From NCBI RefSeq assembly GCF_016755875.1, contig NZ_BNED01000005.1, forward strand, positions 6,028,001 to 6,092,000: 64,000 nucleotides of DNA, written 5' to 3'. Shown piece after piece: positions 16,174 to 26,143 of the stretch (its first letter is position 1; each line of letters opens with the position of its first letter). This DNA is from Streptomyces spororaveus (GTDB taxonomy: Bacteria > Actinomycetota > Actinomycetes > Streptomycetales > Streptomycetaceae). A program made the translations under genes and the position numbers. The notes below the pieces were generated by a model that ran no database searches, was not told the DNA's origin, and worked only from the letters and a program-made list of their open reading frames with translations.

Positions 16174-19100
16174 TTACAGGCGGCCGCCGACGACCTCGGC
16201 GATCAGGGCGCCGAGCTCGGCCGCGTGCCCGGGACACCGCTGGATCAGGGCCGCCAGCTCGGCGACGGCCGCGTCGCGTTCGCCCGGAGCGGGCTCGGGG
16301 GCGGGGGCGGATCCGGGCGGCTCGCCGGCCAGGACGCGGGCGGTCCGCATGTGCACATGGGCCATGAACTCCTGCCCGTGCACGCGCAGTTCGAGCAGGT
16401 ACAGGCATGCCGACAGCACGGTACCCGGTTCCGCGCCGGCCAGCTCCCGCCGCCACCGCTCCCGCAACGCGCCCTCGTCCGTGACACATGCGTACGCGCC
16501 GTCGACGCCCGCGTCCAACGCCAAGGTGAGAAGGGCCCCGTGCACGTACTCCGTGTCCGACGCGGCCGCGGCGAAGAAGCCCAGCGTCTCCTCCCGCAGC
16601 AGCTCCGCCGCATGCTCGGTCAGGAACGCCCGGGAGTCCTCCCACGTGGGCAGGGCCATCCACGTCCGCAGCCGCTCGGGGACGACGTACGGCAGGAAGG
16701 CCTCGTCCGCGCCGCGGTTCAGTGCCGCCTGGGCCAGGGCCAGGTACCGCCCGGCCGTCTCGTCGGCCAGGTACAGCTCGGCCAGCGCGAGCGTGCCCGG
16801 AAGCGCCCCGAGCACCGCCGCGTGCTCGTCCCAGAAGGCCCGGGCAGCCACCCAGCCCGGGCTCTCCACCCACCGGCGGGCGAGACCGACCACCTCCTGG
16901 TCGAGTCTCAGCCAGAGATGCTCGGCGGCCCCGGCCATCCCGGCGGCGAGCGGCCCATGGGCGCGAAGCAGTGCCCGCGCCCGCAGAACTGGCTCGTTCC
17001 CGGGGTGGCCGGACGGATGTCTCGGCGACGCGAGCGCCAGCAGGGTCCGGATGCCCGGGAGGGGATCCGCCAGCGAGAGCTGGAACTCCCCGCGCTCACA
17101 AGTGATCCATTCCCGGAACAGGGGTACGTCCACGAGCGCGGCCTCCGCGCTCAGACAGGCGCCGATCACCTCGGCCGCCGGCCCGAGACGAGCGAGAGTC
17201 CTGAGCGCCAGGCACAGTTCGGGGATCACCTCGGGGAGAACCTCGGGGCGGTCCGCCGTCAGGGAGAGACAGAGCTGGACCGCTTCCCTGCCGGCGGCCA
17301 GTGCACCCGCCCGGTCCCCGGCCGCCTCCCGGTGCCGGGCCAGCGCACGCAGCATCCGGGGAAGGTCGCCCACCGGCCCGTCCGGCCGGGCCCGGGCCAG
17401 ATCACGCAAGATCGCCACGGCCTCGCTGATGGCGTCCACGGCGGCCTGTCGCCCTCCGGCGAGCGCCTCCTGGTCGGCGAGCCCGGCCAGCGCGCCCAGG
17501 AGCGTGAGGCGCGCATCGGCGTCTTCCGGGACCGGGTTCCGCAGCAGCGCCACCGCCTCGCGGGCGGCCGTGAGCGCTTCCCGGTGCTCGCCCCGTTGCC
17601 CCAGCACCATGGCCAGCAGAGCCAGGGCCCGACCCAGGCCGTTCCGGTGGGTGGCCGGACCGCGCACGATCAGGTCGAGGAAGAGGCTCACCGCCTCCCG
17701 GCCCGTCCGGAGTGCCTCGTCGTCGCCCCTGTCGCGGGACAGTTCGGCGCACTGGTTCAGCAGGGCCGTGGCCAGCGTCGGGAGAAAGACGTCCGGGCTG
17801 TCGCGGGCGAGGGACCGGTACAGTGCCACCGCCTCGGCCGCGGCCGCCTGAGCGCGGGTGGCCTGCCCGGCCCGGGAGCGCTGGATCGCCAGATTGTTGA
17901 GTGCGAGCGCGAGGTCGGGCAGGTACGCGGCCGGAGCGAGCTCGGCGAGCTTCCGGCCCTCGCGCACGGCCTCCTCCGCGGTGGCCAGTGCTTCCTGAAT
18001 CCGTCCCGTCTCGCTCAGGTGGGCCGCGAGATTCACGGTCAGCCGGACGAGTGTCCCGCTGTGTGTCGCGGGGTTCCGCCGCGCAAGGTCCCGGCAGATC
18101 TCCAAGGCCTCCGTGACGGTGGCCAGAGCCCCCTCCGGGTCACCGGCCTGCCCCTGGTGATGGGCCAGGTTGCCCAGCGCACGGATGAGCTCGGCCCGAG
18201 CCGACCGGCCGTCGGCGGCACGCAGCAGCTCGACGGCTTCGGTGCAGGACACCAGCGCTCCCTGCACGTCCCCCGTGCGGTTCTGCTGCGTGGCCAGGTT
18301 GTTCAGGGCGCTCGCCAACTGGGCGCCGTAGGCGGCCGGATTCACAGCGGCGGCGGGCCGCAGCAGGTCTACGGCCTGGCGGCCCCTGTCCCGCGCCTCC
18401 TCCACGTCTCCGGCCTCGGCCAGCAGCTCGGAGTGGCACATGAGCGCGTTGGTCAGCCCGACGAGGTGAGCGACGGGATTGTCCCGGGCGAGCTTCACGT
18501 ACAGAGCCAGGGCGCGCGCGGACGTCCGTACCCCTTCCCGGGCGTCCGTCAGACTCACCTTGCTGCTGAGGCCGACCAGGGCCTGAGCCAGATGCTCCGT
18601 ATGAGCCTCGGGACTCTCCGTGGCGAGTACCTGGTAGATCCGCACGGCCTCGGTGGCGGCCTCCAGAGCGCTGTCCGTGTCGCCGATCGCCGCGGAGTAC
18701 AAGGCCAGGTTGTGCAGCGACATGGCGAGTTCGGCCCGGTGTGCCCCCGAGGCGCCGACCAGCTGCCGGTGGAGGGCCACCGCCTCGGTGCTCGTGACCA
18801 CGGCGCCCGGGCCGTCCTCCGTCTCGTCCTGGCACGTCGCCAGATAGTTCAGGGCCGTCAGCAGACCGCTCAGATGCGTGTCCGGATCGTCCCGGACCAG
18901 AGCCCGCAGGATCTCCAATGCCTCCTGGAGGGGAGGCAGCGCCCCCGCCGGCCGGCCGAGGTGCTGCAGCAGGGTGGAAAGGCCGACGAGCGCGTCCGCC
19001 AGCAGGGGGCGGAACACCTCGCTCCGGTCCGTGGCCAGTGTGCGCAGCAGCCCCATACCCCGGTCCCCGGCCAGCACCGCGTACGCGGGCAGCGCGTTCA

Positions 19101-21123
19101 GCACGTACGGATTGACATCCGCCGGATCGGCGTCCGCGCCCTCCCCGGGCAGCAGGCCGACCAGGGTGCGCATCGCCGTGAGCGCGGTTTCCGCCGCGGG
19201 GCCCGCGCCGTCGTCCGAGCCCGTCAGACAGGCCACGAACTCCCGGTGGTAGAGCCGGTAGACCGCCTGCGTCCCGTCGCTGTCCTCCACCACGTACCGG
19301 CCGTACGCGTTCAGCACCCAGTCCACGTCCTGCGGGCCGTACGAGGAACCGTCCGGGCTCAGCGCCGAGGCCACCGCCTCCCACACGCCCCGGGCCGGCA
19401 TGCCGTTCCCCTGGCCCCACGCCAGCGCGGTCATCAGGTCCCGGGCCGCCCGCGGGCGAGGGCCCTGGGCCAGGTCCGCCGTCAGGGCCGACGTGATCGA
19501 CGCAGGCAGTGCCTCTTGCCAGCCCGCCGCCCCCGACGCGGCGAAGTGCCGGCACAGCGCGCCCACCGCCAGCGCGGCGAACAGGAACCCGCCCGCGTCG
19601 GCGGCCGCCCGCTCGGCGACGGCCAGGGCCGCGTTCGCGGCGTGCTCGCCGGGCACCGCGCCCGCCAGGAGCCGCATACGGGCGTAGCCGCGGATGTCGT
19701 CGGCGGTACCCGGCTCCACGTCCAGGTCGACCGCCGTGGCACGGGCGCGCAGCAGCCGTGAGATCGCCTGGTCCAGCGGTTCGCCCGGCTCCGCGTGCGG
19801 CCGGAACGGACGGGCCCGCGATCCCAGCAGCACCAGCGCCAGCCGGCTCAGCGGAGCCAGCAGCTCGTCGACGATCTGCGCCGCCTGTTCCGGCGCGGCC
19901 TCGTCGAGGCCGTCGACGACCAGCACCGGGCGCCGCAGCTCCCGCTCCACATCGGCGATCAGCGCCGACGGCGCCGACGGCGGGTCCAGGTCCAGCTGCT
20001 CGGCGAGCACGAGCGCCAGCTGGGCCACGGTCAGCCCGCGTACGTGGACCGAGGCCGCGACCGCCCCCACCCCCGGGTCGGGATCGCCCGGCCGCAGCGC
20101 GCCGTGTTCCTTGACGTCGGCCCGGTAGCGCGCCGACGACAGGGTCGAGATCCGGCCCAGGACGGCCGACTTGCCGCTGCCCGCGCTGCCCGTGACCAGG
20201 AACAACCCGGGTTCCCCCGCCTTCAGCCAGGCCACGATCGCACCGAGCGCCCGTCGCCGCCCGGTGAAGAACCAGCCCTCGTCGACCCGTTCCGCCCCGC
20301 GCGCGGCCCGCACCAGGTGCTCCACCAGCTCGGCCTGGGGGGCCGCCCGCCGACGCGGATTGGGGAACATCGGCCGGTCCCGCCCCAGCACCACGGCCAG
20401 CGGCTGCTGTCCGGCGTCCCGCGGCCACCGCGCCTGAACGGCGTCCAGCACGGCGGCCCCGGTGACCTGCCGGTTGCGGCGGCTCCACTCGTGCCGGTAG
20501 CCGTCCGCCCGCCGCGGCCCGTCGCGCAGCACCTGGGTGACGGCATCCAGCAGCAGCCCCCCGCCGTCGGCCGTCTCGTGCGGGCGGCAGCTCGCCACCA
20601 TCGCGAACCAGGCCGTCCGGCCCGGCGGCAGGCTCCGCTCCGCGTGGTCCGCCAGCGCCTCGCGCAGCGACTCCAGTACCCCCGCCCCCGCGTGGCAGGT
20701 GTCGATCAGCAGCAACAGCTGGTCGGCGCCGCAGCCGAGGGCGGCGGAGGCCAGCAGCCGCGCCGTGTACGTCTCCTCCTCGTCCCGTGCCCGGCGTGTG
20801 TCGTGGACGATCAGCCGCAGCTCCTCCCGGTGCAGCTCCCCGTGGCCCGACCACACCACCACCGCCGGACCGTGCGTCCCGCCGCCCGCCCAGCCGTCCC
20901 GCCAGCGCGCCACGGAGGCCCGGAGCTCCTCCCGGCCGGGGTCGGTCACCACGGTGGGGGTGAACCCGTACCCGGCCAGCAGCCCGCACAGCTCCCGCAG
21001 CTGCTCCGCAGCGCCCGGCAGCGGCGGGAACGCGGAGCTCTCGTACCGCTCGACCGCCACGCCGAACACGGACCCCGCGACCTGCTCCGGCTCCGGGTCC
21101 CGCTCCCGCTCCCGGGTGCTCAC
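16174..21123 (-). CDS. Caspase-like protease / STAND NTPase / TPR-repeat conflict-system protein
   Basis: A 1649-residue, three-part protein. Residues about 15-250 are a caspase (peptidase C14) domain with the catalytic dyad in WSGHGE (His94) and LLIDTCHAG (Cys143). Residues about 285-560 are a STAND/NACHT-like NTPase: Walker A GSAGSGKS (312-319), Walker B LVVDGLDEA (401-409) and a GSRARP sensor. From about 690 to 1350 run roughly a dozen TPR-type units of about 48 residues (EAVALYRSLARDSPD ... LALNNLA). The last 300 residues are unassigned. The GTG start overlaps the hydrolase stop by 4 bp. In related proteins the repeats sense a trigger, the NTPase oligomerises and the caspase is activated; that mechanism is inferred here. 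Confidence 0.9.
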   Translation of the reverse strand: MSTRERERDPEPEQVAGSVFGVAVERYESSAFPPLPGAAEQLRELCGLLAGYGFTPTVVTDPGREELRASVARWRDGWAGGGTHGPAVVVWSGHGELHREELRLIVHDTRRARDEEETYTARLLASAALGCGADQLLLLIDTCHAGAGVLESLREALADHAERSLPPGRTAWFAMVASCRPHETADGGGLLLDAVTQVLRDGPRRADGYRHEWSRRNRQVTGAAVLDAVQARWPRDAGQQPLAVVLGRDRPMFPNPRRRAAPQAELVEHLVRAARGAERVDEGWFFTGRRRALGAIVAWLKAGEPGLFLVTGSAGSGKSAVLGRISTLSSARYRADVKEHGALRPGDPDPGVGAVAASVHVRGLTVAQLALVLAEQLDLDPPSAPSALIADVERELRRPVLVVDGLDEAAPEQAAQIVDELLAPLSRLALVLLGSRARPFRPHAEPGEPLDQAISRLLRARATAVDLDVEPGTADDIRGYARMRLLAGAVPGEHAANAALAVAERAAADAGGFLFAALAVGALCRHFAASGAAGWQEALPASITSALTADLAQGPRPRAARDLMTALAWGQGNGMPARGVWEAVASALSPDGSSYGPQDVDWVLNAYGRYVVEDSDGTQAVYRLYHREFVACLTGSDDGAGPAAETALTAMRTLVGLLPGEGADADPADVNPYVLNALPAYAVLAGDRGMGLLRTLATDRSEVFRPLLADALVGLSTLLQHLGRPAGALPPLQEALEILRALVRDDPDTHLSGLLTALNYLATCQDETEDGPGAVVTSTEAVALHRQLVGASGAHRAELAMSLHNLALYSAAIGDTDSALEAATEAVRIYQVLATESPEAHTEHLAQALVGLSSKVSLTDAREGVRTSARALALYVKLARDNPVAHLVGLTNALMCHSELLAEAGDVEEARDRGRQAVDLLRPAAAVNPAAYGAQLASALNNLATQQNRTGDVQGALVSCTEAVELLRAADGRSARAELIRALGNLAHHQGQAGDPEGALATVTEALEICRDLARRNPATHSGTLVRLTVNLAAHLSETGRIQEALATAEEAVREGRKLAELAPAAYLPDLALALNNLAIQRSRAGQATRAQAAAAEAVALYRSLARDSPDVFLPTLATALLNQCAELSRDRGDDEALRTGREAVSLFLDLIVRGPATHRNGLGRALALLAMVLGQRGEHREALTAAREAVALLRNPVPEDADARLTLLGALAGLADQEALAGGRQAAVDAISEAVAILRDLARARPDGPVGDLPRMLRALARHREAAGDRAGALAAGREAVQLCLSLTADRPEVLPEVIPELCLALRTLARLGPAAEVIGACLSAEAALVDVPLFREWITCERGEFQLSLADPLPGIRTLLALASPRHPSGHPGNEPVLRARALLRAHGPLAAGMAGAAEHLWLRLDQEVVGLARRWVESPGWVAARAFWDEHAAVLGALPGTLALAELYLADETAGRYLALAQAALNRGADEAFLPYVVPERLRTWMALPTWEDSRAFLTEHAAELLREETLGFFAAAASDTEYVHGALLTLALDAGVDGAYACVTDEGALRERWRRELAGAEPGTVLSACLYLLELRVHGQEFMAHVHMRTARVLAGEPPGSAPAPEPAPGERDAAVAELAALIQRCPGHAAELGALIAEVVGGRL

Positions 21124-22457
21124 GCCTCGCTCACCGCCGTCAGGGCCGTCACGGCCGACTCAGGGTGGCCCACCGCGTGGACGACCAGCCGGTGGGCGCC
21201 CGGAGCCGGGGCGGGGAACACCGTGCGGTAGTGGCCGCCGCCGAGGTTGGCGAGCGAGCGGGAGCACGACGGACCGCCGACGGCGGGGCGGAGCTCCGCG
21301 GTCAGCAGCAGGTCCTCGTGTCCGTCCGCCCGGACCCGGACCTCGTACGGCTCGCCGGGCCCGGCGAGCGCGGGCGCGGTGACCCCGAGCGCCGGTGCGG
21401 TGCGTACGCCCTCCCGGCGGAACGGCGGCTCACGGTCCAGCAGGCCGTACAGGGCATCCCGTACGCCGCGGTTGTTGTGCAGCGAGCCGTGCTGTTCGCA
21501 CGGCGTGTGGCCCTCCGCCACGGCGTACCCCGCGCGATCGGCGTCCGCCGGCCGCGCGGCCAGCCGCGGCACGGTCCCGTCGCCGCTCTCCGCCTCCGTC
21601 ACCAGCAGGCCGCCGCTGAACTCGGCGACGGCCGCCGTCGGCTGGCGGACGCCGACCAGGCAGACCAGGCCTTCGGCCGGAGCGGCGGTCCGCAGGTCGG
21701 CGTGGAAGCGCGCGGCGTCCGCCAGCAACTCGGGGTCGGGCCCGGGTAGGCCCGTGAGGCCGGCCGGGTGGACGAGGCCGCCGGGGGTGCGCACGCACGC
21801 GTAGTCGGGCAGGAGCTGGTGCAGGGAGGGCAGGCTGCGGGCCAGCGCCGTCAGGTCCAGGCGGAGCGGCCCCCAGCCCTTGCGCAGCCCGTTGACCAGG
21901 TTCGTGAGGGCGTCGACGGAACCTCGGTGCGGGGTGCCGAGGGTGATCACGCGGCGGGTGGTCGCACGCCCGCCGAGACGTTCGACGTAGTGCCGCGCGA
22001 CCAGACCGCCCATGGAGTGGCACAGGAGGATCACGCGGGCGTCGGCGTGCTCGGGGGACGCGGCGCGCAGCCGCTCCAGCCCCTCCTCGACGCGCTGCTT
22101 CAGCAGCACCGCGTTGTAGCGGCACGACAGGCGCCAGTCGTACGGGAAGTCGAGCAGGGTCCGGCCCGGGACGAGCCCGAAGGCCTTGGCCAGCCAGGCC
22201 ATCAGATCGGTGTAGCCGTCGACGGGATGCCACACGCCCGGTACTACGTGCAGGTCCGGCATGAGACCGACGGGCCGGACCCCGTCGCCGGGATGCCCGT
22301 CGCCGAGGCCACGGGGCAGCGCCAGGTCCTTGAGCGAGCCGCCCAGGGTGCTGATGGCCCGCGACAGCGTGCGGCCCTTGAGGTCCCAGACCGGCCTCCC
22401 GTCCGCGTCGGCCAGCCGGCTCCCCATGATTCCGGGTACCACCACGACCAGGTCCAT
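21120..22457 (-). CDS. LCAT/PGAP1-like alpha/beta hydrolase (putative lipase or acyltransferase)
   Basis: 445 residues. VVVVPGIMGSRL at the N-terminus supplies an oxyanion-hole segment typical of LCAT/PLA1-like esterases. The nucleophile elbow is LLCHSMGG (Ser148), the acid is probably Asp293 in SGDGTVP, and the histidine is His323 or His327 in EQHGSLHNN. Residues about 350-445 look like a beta-rich accessory domain. There is no signal peptide, so it would act inside the cell, plausibly on membrane lipids. ATG 22457 follows AGGGGGGC; GTG 22463 is an alternative. Its stop overlaps the caspase-STAND start by 4 bp (GTGA), so the two are translated together. Confidence 0.85.
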   Translation of the reverse strand: MDLVVVVPGIMGSRLADADGRPVWDLKGRTLSRAISTLGGSLKDLALPRGLGDGHPGDGVRPVGLMPDLHVVPGVWHPVDGYTDLMAWLAKAFGLVPGRTLLDFPYDWRLSCRYNAVLLKQRVEEGLERLRAASPEHADARVILLCHSMGGLVARHYVERLGGRATTRRVITLGTPHRGSVDALTNLVNGLRKGWGPLRLDLTALARSLPSLHQLLPDYACVRTPGGLVHPAGLTGLPGPDPELLADAARFHADLRTAAPAEGLVCLVGVRQPTAAVAEFSGGLLVTEAESGDGTVPRLAARPADADRAGYAVAEGHTPCEQHGSLHNNRGVRDALYGLLDREPPFRREGVRTAPALGVTAPALAGPGEPYEVRVRADGHEDLLLTAELRPAVGGPSCSRSLANLGGGHYRTVFPAPAPGAHRLVVHAVGHPESAVTALTAVSEA

Positions 22458-22520
22458 GCCCACGCCCCCCTGCGTCCCGCCCCGCCCCGCCGGAACATCC
22501 ACGGTAGAGGCGGGAGGACG

Positions 22521-22560
22521 ACGGCGCCCCCGTCCGGAGAAATCCGGGCGGGGGCGCCGT
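22521..22560 (-). terminator. sucB terminator isolating the accessory cassette
   Basis: A 12-bp perfect stem (22521-22532 with 22549-22560) encloses CCGGA-GAAA-TCCGG, a GNRA tetraloop. It follows the sucB stop by 30 bp and precedes the hydrolase start, so the cassette probably needs its own weak promoter within about 60 bp. Confidence 0.85.
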
Positions 22561-22589
22561 GCGCGACAGCCGGAGCTGTGCGGTGAGCC

Positions 22590-24392
22590 TTACAGGCCGA
22601 GCTCGACCTCGAACTCGCCGGCCTCGAGGATCGCCTTCACGGCCGAGAGGTACCGGGCCGCGTCCGCGCCGTCCACCAGGCGGTGGTCGTAGGACAGGGT
22701 CAGGTACGTCATGTCGCGGATGCCGATGTTCGTGCCCTCGGCGGTCTCGATGACCACCGGGCGCTTCACCGTGGCACCGATGCCCAGGATGGCGACCTGG
22801 TTCGGGGGCACGATGACCGTGTCGAACAGCGCACCGCGCGAGCCGGTGTTGCTGATGGTGAAGGTCGCGCCCGACAGCTCGTCCGGCGTGATCTTGTTGC
22901 CGCGGACCTTGGCGGCCAGGTCGGCGGTCGCCTTGGAGATGCCCGCCAGGTTGAGGTCACCGGCACCCTTGATGACCGGGGTCATCAGGCCCTTCTCGGA
23001 GTCGACGGCGATGCCGATGTTCTCCGAGTCGAAGTAGGTGATGGTGCCCTCGTCCTCGTTGATCCGGGCGTTGACGACCGCGTGGGCCTTCAGCGCCTGG
23101 GCCGCGGCCTTGACGAAGAACGGCATCGGCGAGAGCTTGACGCCCTCACGGGCCAGGAACGCGCCCTTGGCCTTCTCACGCAGCTTCATGATCTTGGTGA
23201 TGTCCACCTCGACCACGGAGCTGAGCTGAGCCTGCGAGTGCAGGGCCTTCATCATGTTGTCGCCGATGACCTTGCGCATGCGGGTCATCTTGACCGTCTG
23301 ACCGCGCAGCTCGGAGACCGCGGCGGCCGGAGCCTTGGCGGCCGGAGCGGCAGCGGCCGGCGCCGGGGCGGCGGCAGCGGCCTTGGCGGCCTCGGCGGCG
23401 GCCAGGACGTCCTGCTTGCGGATACGGCCACCGACACCGGTGCCCGAGACCGTGGACAGGTTGACGCCGGACTCCGAGGCGAGCTTGCGCACCAGCGGGG
23501 TCACGTACGCGGCCTCGTCACCGGCGGACGCCGGCGCGGCGGCCGGAGCGGCCGGAGCCGGGGTGACCGGAGCCGGGGCGGCGACCGGGGCGGCGGCCTG
23601 GACCGGAGCCGGGGCGGCGACCGGGGCGGCGGCCTGGACCGGAGCCGGAGCGGCGACCGGGGCAGCCGGGGCGGCCGGAGCCGGAGCGGCCACGGGGGCC
23701 GGGGCGGCGGCCGGAGCCGGGGCAGCGGCCGGAGCCGGGGCGGCCGGGGCGGCACCGGCGACGCCGATGACGGCCAGGACGGTGCCGACCTCGGCGGTCT
23801 CGTCCTCGCCGATCCGGATCTCCAGCAGGGTGCCGGAGACCGGCGCGGGGATCTCGGTGTCGACCTTGTCGGTCGAGACCTCCAGCAGCGGCTCGTCGGC
23901 CTCGACCGACTCGCCGACGGCCTTCAGCCAACGGGTGACGGTGCCCTCGGTGACGGACTCGCCCAGCGCGGGGAGCACGACATCGGTGCCGGCGGCGGCC
24001 GGAGCGGCCTCCGCGGCGGGGGCCTCGGCGACCGGGGCCGGGGCCGCGGGGGCCTCGGCGACCGGGGCCGGAGCGGCGGCGGGGGCCTCGGCGGGGGCCT
24101 CGGCGGCAGCGGCCGGCTCGGCGGGCGGAGCCGCCGCGGCGGCCGGAGCGCCGGAGCCGTCGTCGATGACGGCCAGCTCGGCGCCGACCTCGACGGTCTC
24201 GTCCTCGGCGACCTTGATGGAGGCCAGGATGCCCGACACGGGGGAGGGGATCTCGGTGTCGACCTTGTCGGTCGAGACCTCGAGCAGCGGCTCGTCGGCC
24301 TCGACGCGCTCGCCCTCGGCCTTCAGCCAGCGGGTGACAGTGCCCTCGGTGACGCTCTCACCGAGCGCCGGAAGGGTTACGGAAACCGACAT
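22590..24392 (-). CDS. sucB: Dihydrolipoamide acyltransferase E2 (SucB type) with two lipoyl domains
   Basis: 600 residues. Two lipoyl domains (about 1-78 and 138-213) each carry the lipoylated lysine in STDKVDTE. They are joined by long Ala/Pro linkers, including exact 12-residue repeats. A peripheral-subunit-binding domain follows ([15 protein letters not shown] ... [11 protein letters not shown]), then the catalytic domain with the HxxxDG motif ([15 protein letters not shown]). In actinobacteria this E2 is shared or ambiguous between pyruvate and 2-oxoglutarate complexes, so SucB is the conventional name. lpdA is 54 bp upstream. The ATG follows AGGAGC. Confidence 0.95.
   Translation of the reverse strand: MSVSVTLPALGESVTEGTVTRWLKAEGERVEADEPLLEVSTDKVDTEIPSPVSGILASIKVAEDETVEVGAELAVIDDGSGAPAAAAAPPAEPAAAAEAPAEAPAAAPAPVAEAPAAPAPVAEAPAAEAAPAAAGTDVVLPALGESVTEGTVTRWLKAVGESVEADEPLLEVSTDKVDTEIPAPVSGTLLEIRIGEDETAEVGTVLAVIGVAGAAPAAPAPAAAPAPAAAPAPVAAPAPAAPAAPVAAPAPVQAAAPVAAPAPVQAAAPVAAPAPVTPAPAAPAAAPASAGDEAAYVTPLVRKLASESGVNLSTVSGTGVGGRIRKQDVLAAAEAAKAAAAAPAPAAAAPAAKAPAAAVSELRGQTVKMTRMRKVIGDNMMKALHSQAQLSSVVEVDITKIMKLREKAKGAFLAREGVKLSPMPFFVKAAAQALKAHAVVNARINEDEGTITYFDSENIGIAVDSEKGLMTPVIKGAGDLNLAGISKATADLAAKVRGNKITPDELSGATFTISNTGSRGALFDTVIVPPNQVAILGIGATVKRPVVIETAEGTNIGIRDMTYLTLSYDHRLVDGADAARYLSAVKAILEAGEFEVELGL
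23565..23660 (-). repeat. 36-bp tandem repeat inside the E2 linker
   Basis: Positions 23565-23600 and 23601-23636 are identical 36-bp units, followed by a partial, slightly diverged third copy. They encode a 12-residue Ala/Pro/Val/Gln unit in the flexible linker between the second lipoyl domain and the subunit-binding domain, a natural place for copy-number variation. Confidence 0.85.
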
Positions 24393-24446
24393 GGTTTCAG
24401 TTGCTCCTAACGAATGTGCGGAAGTGGTCGTCGCGCCCGTGACGAA

Positions 24447-25835
24447 TTAGTCGTGGGAGTGAAGCGGCTTGCCGGCGAGGGCCAGGTGGGCCTCGCCCAT
24501 CGCTTCGTTCTGGGTCGGGTGCGCGTGGATGAGCTGCGCGACCTCGGCCGGCAGAGCTTCCCAGTTGTAGATCAGCTGGGCCTCGCCGACCTGCTCGCCC
24601 ATCCGGTCACCGACCATGTGGACGCCGACCACGGCACCGTCCTTGACCTGGACGAGCTTGATCTCGCCCGCGGTCTTGAGGATCTTGCTCTTGCCGTTGC
24701 CCGCCAGGTTGTACTTCAGGGCCACGACCTTGTCCGCGCCGTAGATCTCCTTGGCCTTGGCCTCGGTGATGCCGACGGAAGCGACCTCGGGGTGGCAGTA
24801 GGTGACGCGGGGGACACCGTCGTAGTCGATCGGGACGGCCTTGAGGCCGGCCAGACGCTCCGCGACCAGGATGCCCTCGGCGAAGCCGACGTGCGCGAGC
24901 TGGAGGGTGGGGACGAGGTCACCGACGGCCGAGATGGTCGGCACGTTGGTCTGCATGTACTCGTCGACCAGGACGTAGCCGCGGTCCATCGCGACGCCCT
25001 GCTCCTCGTAGCCCAGCCCCTGGGAGACGGGGCCACGGCCCACGGCGACCAGCAGCACCTCGGCCTCGAAGGTCTTGCCGTCGACCAGCGTCACACGGAC
25101 GCCGTTCTCCGTGTACTCGGCCTTGTCGAAGAAGGTGCCCAGGTTGAACTTGATGCCGCGCTTGCGGAACGCGCGCTCCAGCAGCTTCGAGCTGTTCTCG
25201 TCCTCGACCGGCACGAGGTGCTTGAGGCCCTCGATGACGGTGATGTCGGAACCGAAGGACTTCCACGCCGAGGCGAACTCGACGCCGATGACGCCGCCGC
25301 CCAGGACGATCGCCGACTCCGGAACGCGGTCCAGGACCAGCGCGTGGTCCGAGGAGATGATGCGGTTGCCGTCGATGTTCAGGCCCGGCAGCGACTTCGG
25401 CACGGAGCCGGTCGCCAGCAGGATGTGGCGGCCCTGGATGCGCTGGCCGTTCACGTCGACGGAAGTCGGGGAGGAGAGGCGGCCCTCTCCCTCGATGTAG
25501 GTCACCTTGCGGGAGGCGACCAGGCCCTGCAGGCCCTTGTACAGGCCCGAGATGACCTCGTCCTTGTACTTGTGGACACCCGCGATGTCGATCCCCTCGA
25601 AGGAGGTCTTGACACCGAACTGGGCGGCCTCACGAGCCTGGTCCGCGATCTCGCCCGCGTGCAGCAGAGCCTTCGTGGGGATGCAGCCGTTGTGCAGGCA
25701 GGTGCCGCCGAGCTTGTTCTTCTCGATCAGGGCAACGTCCAGACCCAGCTGGGATGCGCGCAGCGCCGCGGCGTAACCGCCACTGCCACCGCCGAGGATC
25801 ACTAGGTCGAAAACGGTGCTGGCGTCGTTCGCCAC
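24447..25835 (-). CDS. lpdA: Dihydrolipoamide dehydrogenase E3 (LpdA)
   Basis: The flavoenzyme reoxidises dihydrolipoamide on E2 and reduces NAD+. The 462-residue protein has the FAD motif GGGSGGY, the redox-active disulfide GGTCLHNGCIPTK, an NAD-binding GGGVIGVE motif and the C-terminal active-site region HAHPTQNEAMGEAH. The GTG start at 25835 is supported by GGAGG 7 nt upstream and removes 42 unrelated residues. It is the first gene of the lpdA-sucB pair. Confidence 0.97.
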   Translation of the reverse strand: MANDASTVFDLVILGGGSGGYAAALRASQLGLDVALIEKNKLGGTCLHNGCIPTKALLHAGEIADQAREAAQFGVKTSFEGIDIAGVHKYKDEVISGLYKGLQGLVASRKVTYIEGEGRLSSPTSVDVNGQRIQGRHILLATGSVPKSLPGLNIDGNRIISSDHALVLDRVPESAIVLGGGVIGVEFASAWKSFGSDITVIEGLKHLVPVEDENSSKLLERAFRKRGIKFNLGTFFDKAEYTENGVRVTLVDGKTFEAEVLLVAVGRGPVSQGLGYEEQGVAMDRGYVLVDEYMQTNVPTISAVGDLVPTLQLAHVGFAEGILVAERLAGLKAVPIDYDGVPRVTYCHPEVASVGITEAKAKEIYGADKVVALKYNLAGNGKSKILKTAGEIKLVQVKDGAVVGVHMVGDRMGEQVGEAQLIYNWEALPAEVAQLIHAHPTQNEAMGEAHLALAGKPLHSHD

Positions 25836-26143
25836 GTCACGTCCTCCATGCATGTGCGCCGGGCACCGGTCCTCTGTGACCGGGCGGCGGCTGGTATACG
25901 GCCGCTTGTTTCTTCGGCCCTGTGGTGGGGGCCCTGTCCTGCCGAGAACCCATCTTCGCATTTGTCGGGGGAACGCGGGACGCCGGGCCCACGATGTGAT
26001 CGGGCGATCCGCCCGGACCGGGGGTTACCTGTGCGTAGATACCTACCGGGATACCTGGAGATTCCTTCAGGTTTCGTGGTAAACGGACGCACCCCGGGCC
26101 CTGACCCGGCCCGGGGTGCGTCACGTCACATCACACGTGGTGG
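25836..26143. other. 308-bp gap between pepA and lpdA
   Basis: No gene is seen. The pepA-proximal part holds a terminator hairpin (26086-26122). The middle has GATACCT twice with 5 nt between (26037-26055 area). The lpdA promoter must lie here, but no convincing -35/-10 pair was found. Confidence 0.5.
26086..26122 (-). terminator. pepA terminator hairpin
   Basis: GACGCACCCCGGGCC (26086-26100) is perfectly complementary to 26108-26122 with a 7-nt loop, 22 bp past the pepA stop. Confidence 0.85.

Noticed and set aside
16225-19761. Long plus-strand frames across the caspase-STAND-TPR gene
   Set aside because: The TPR periodicity and catalytic motifs are on the minus strand; the plus-strand products have no recognisable features.
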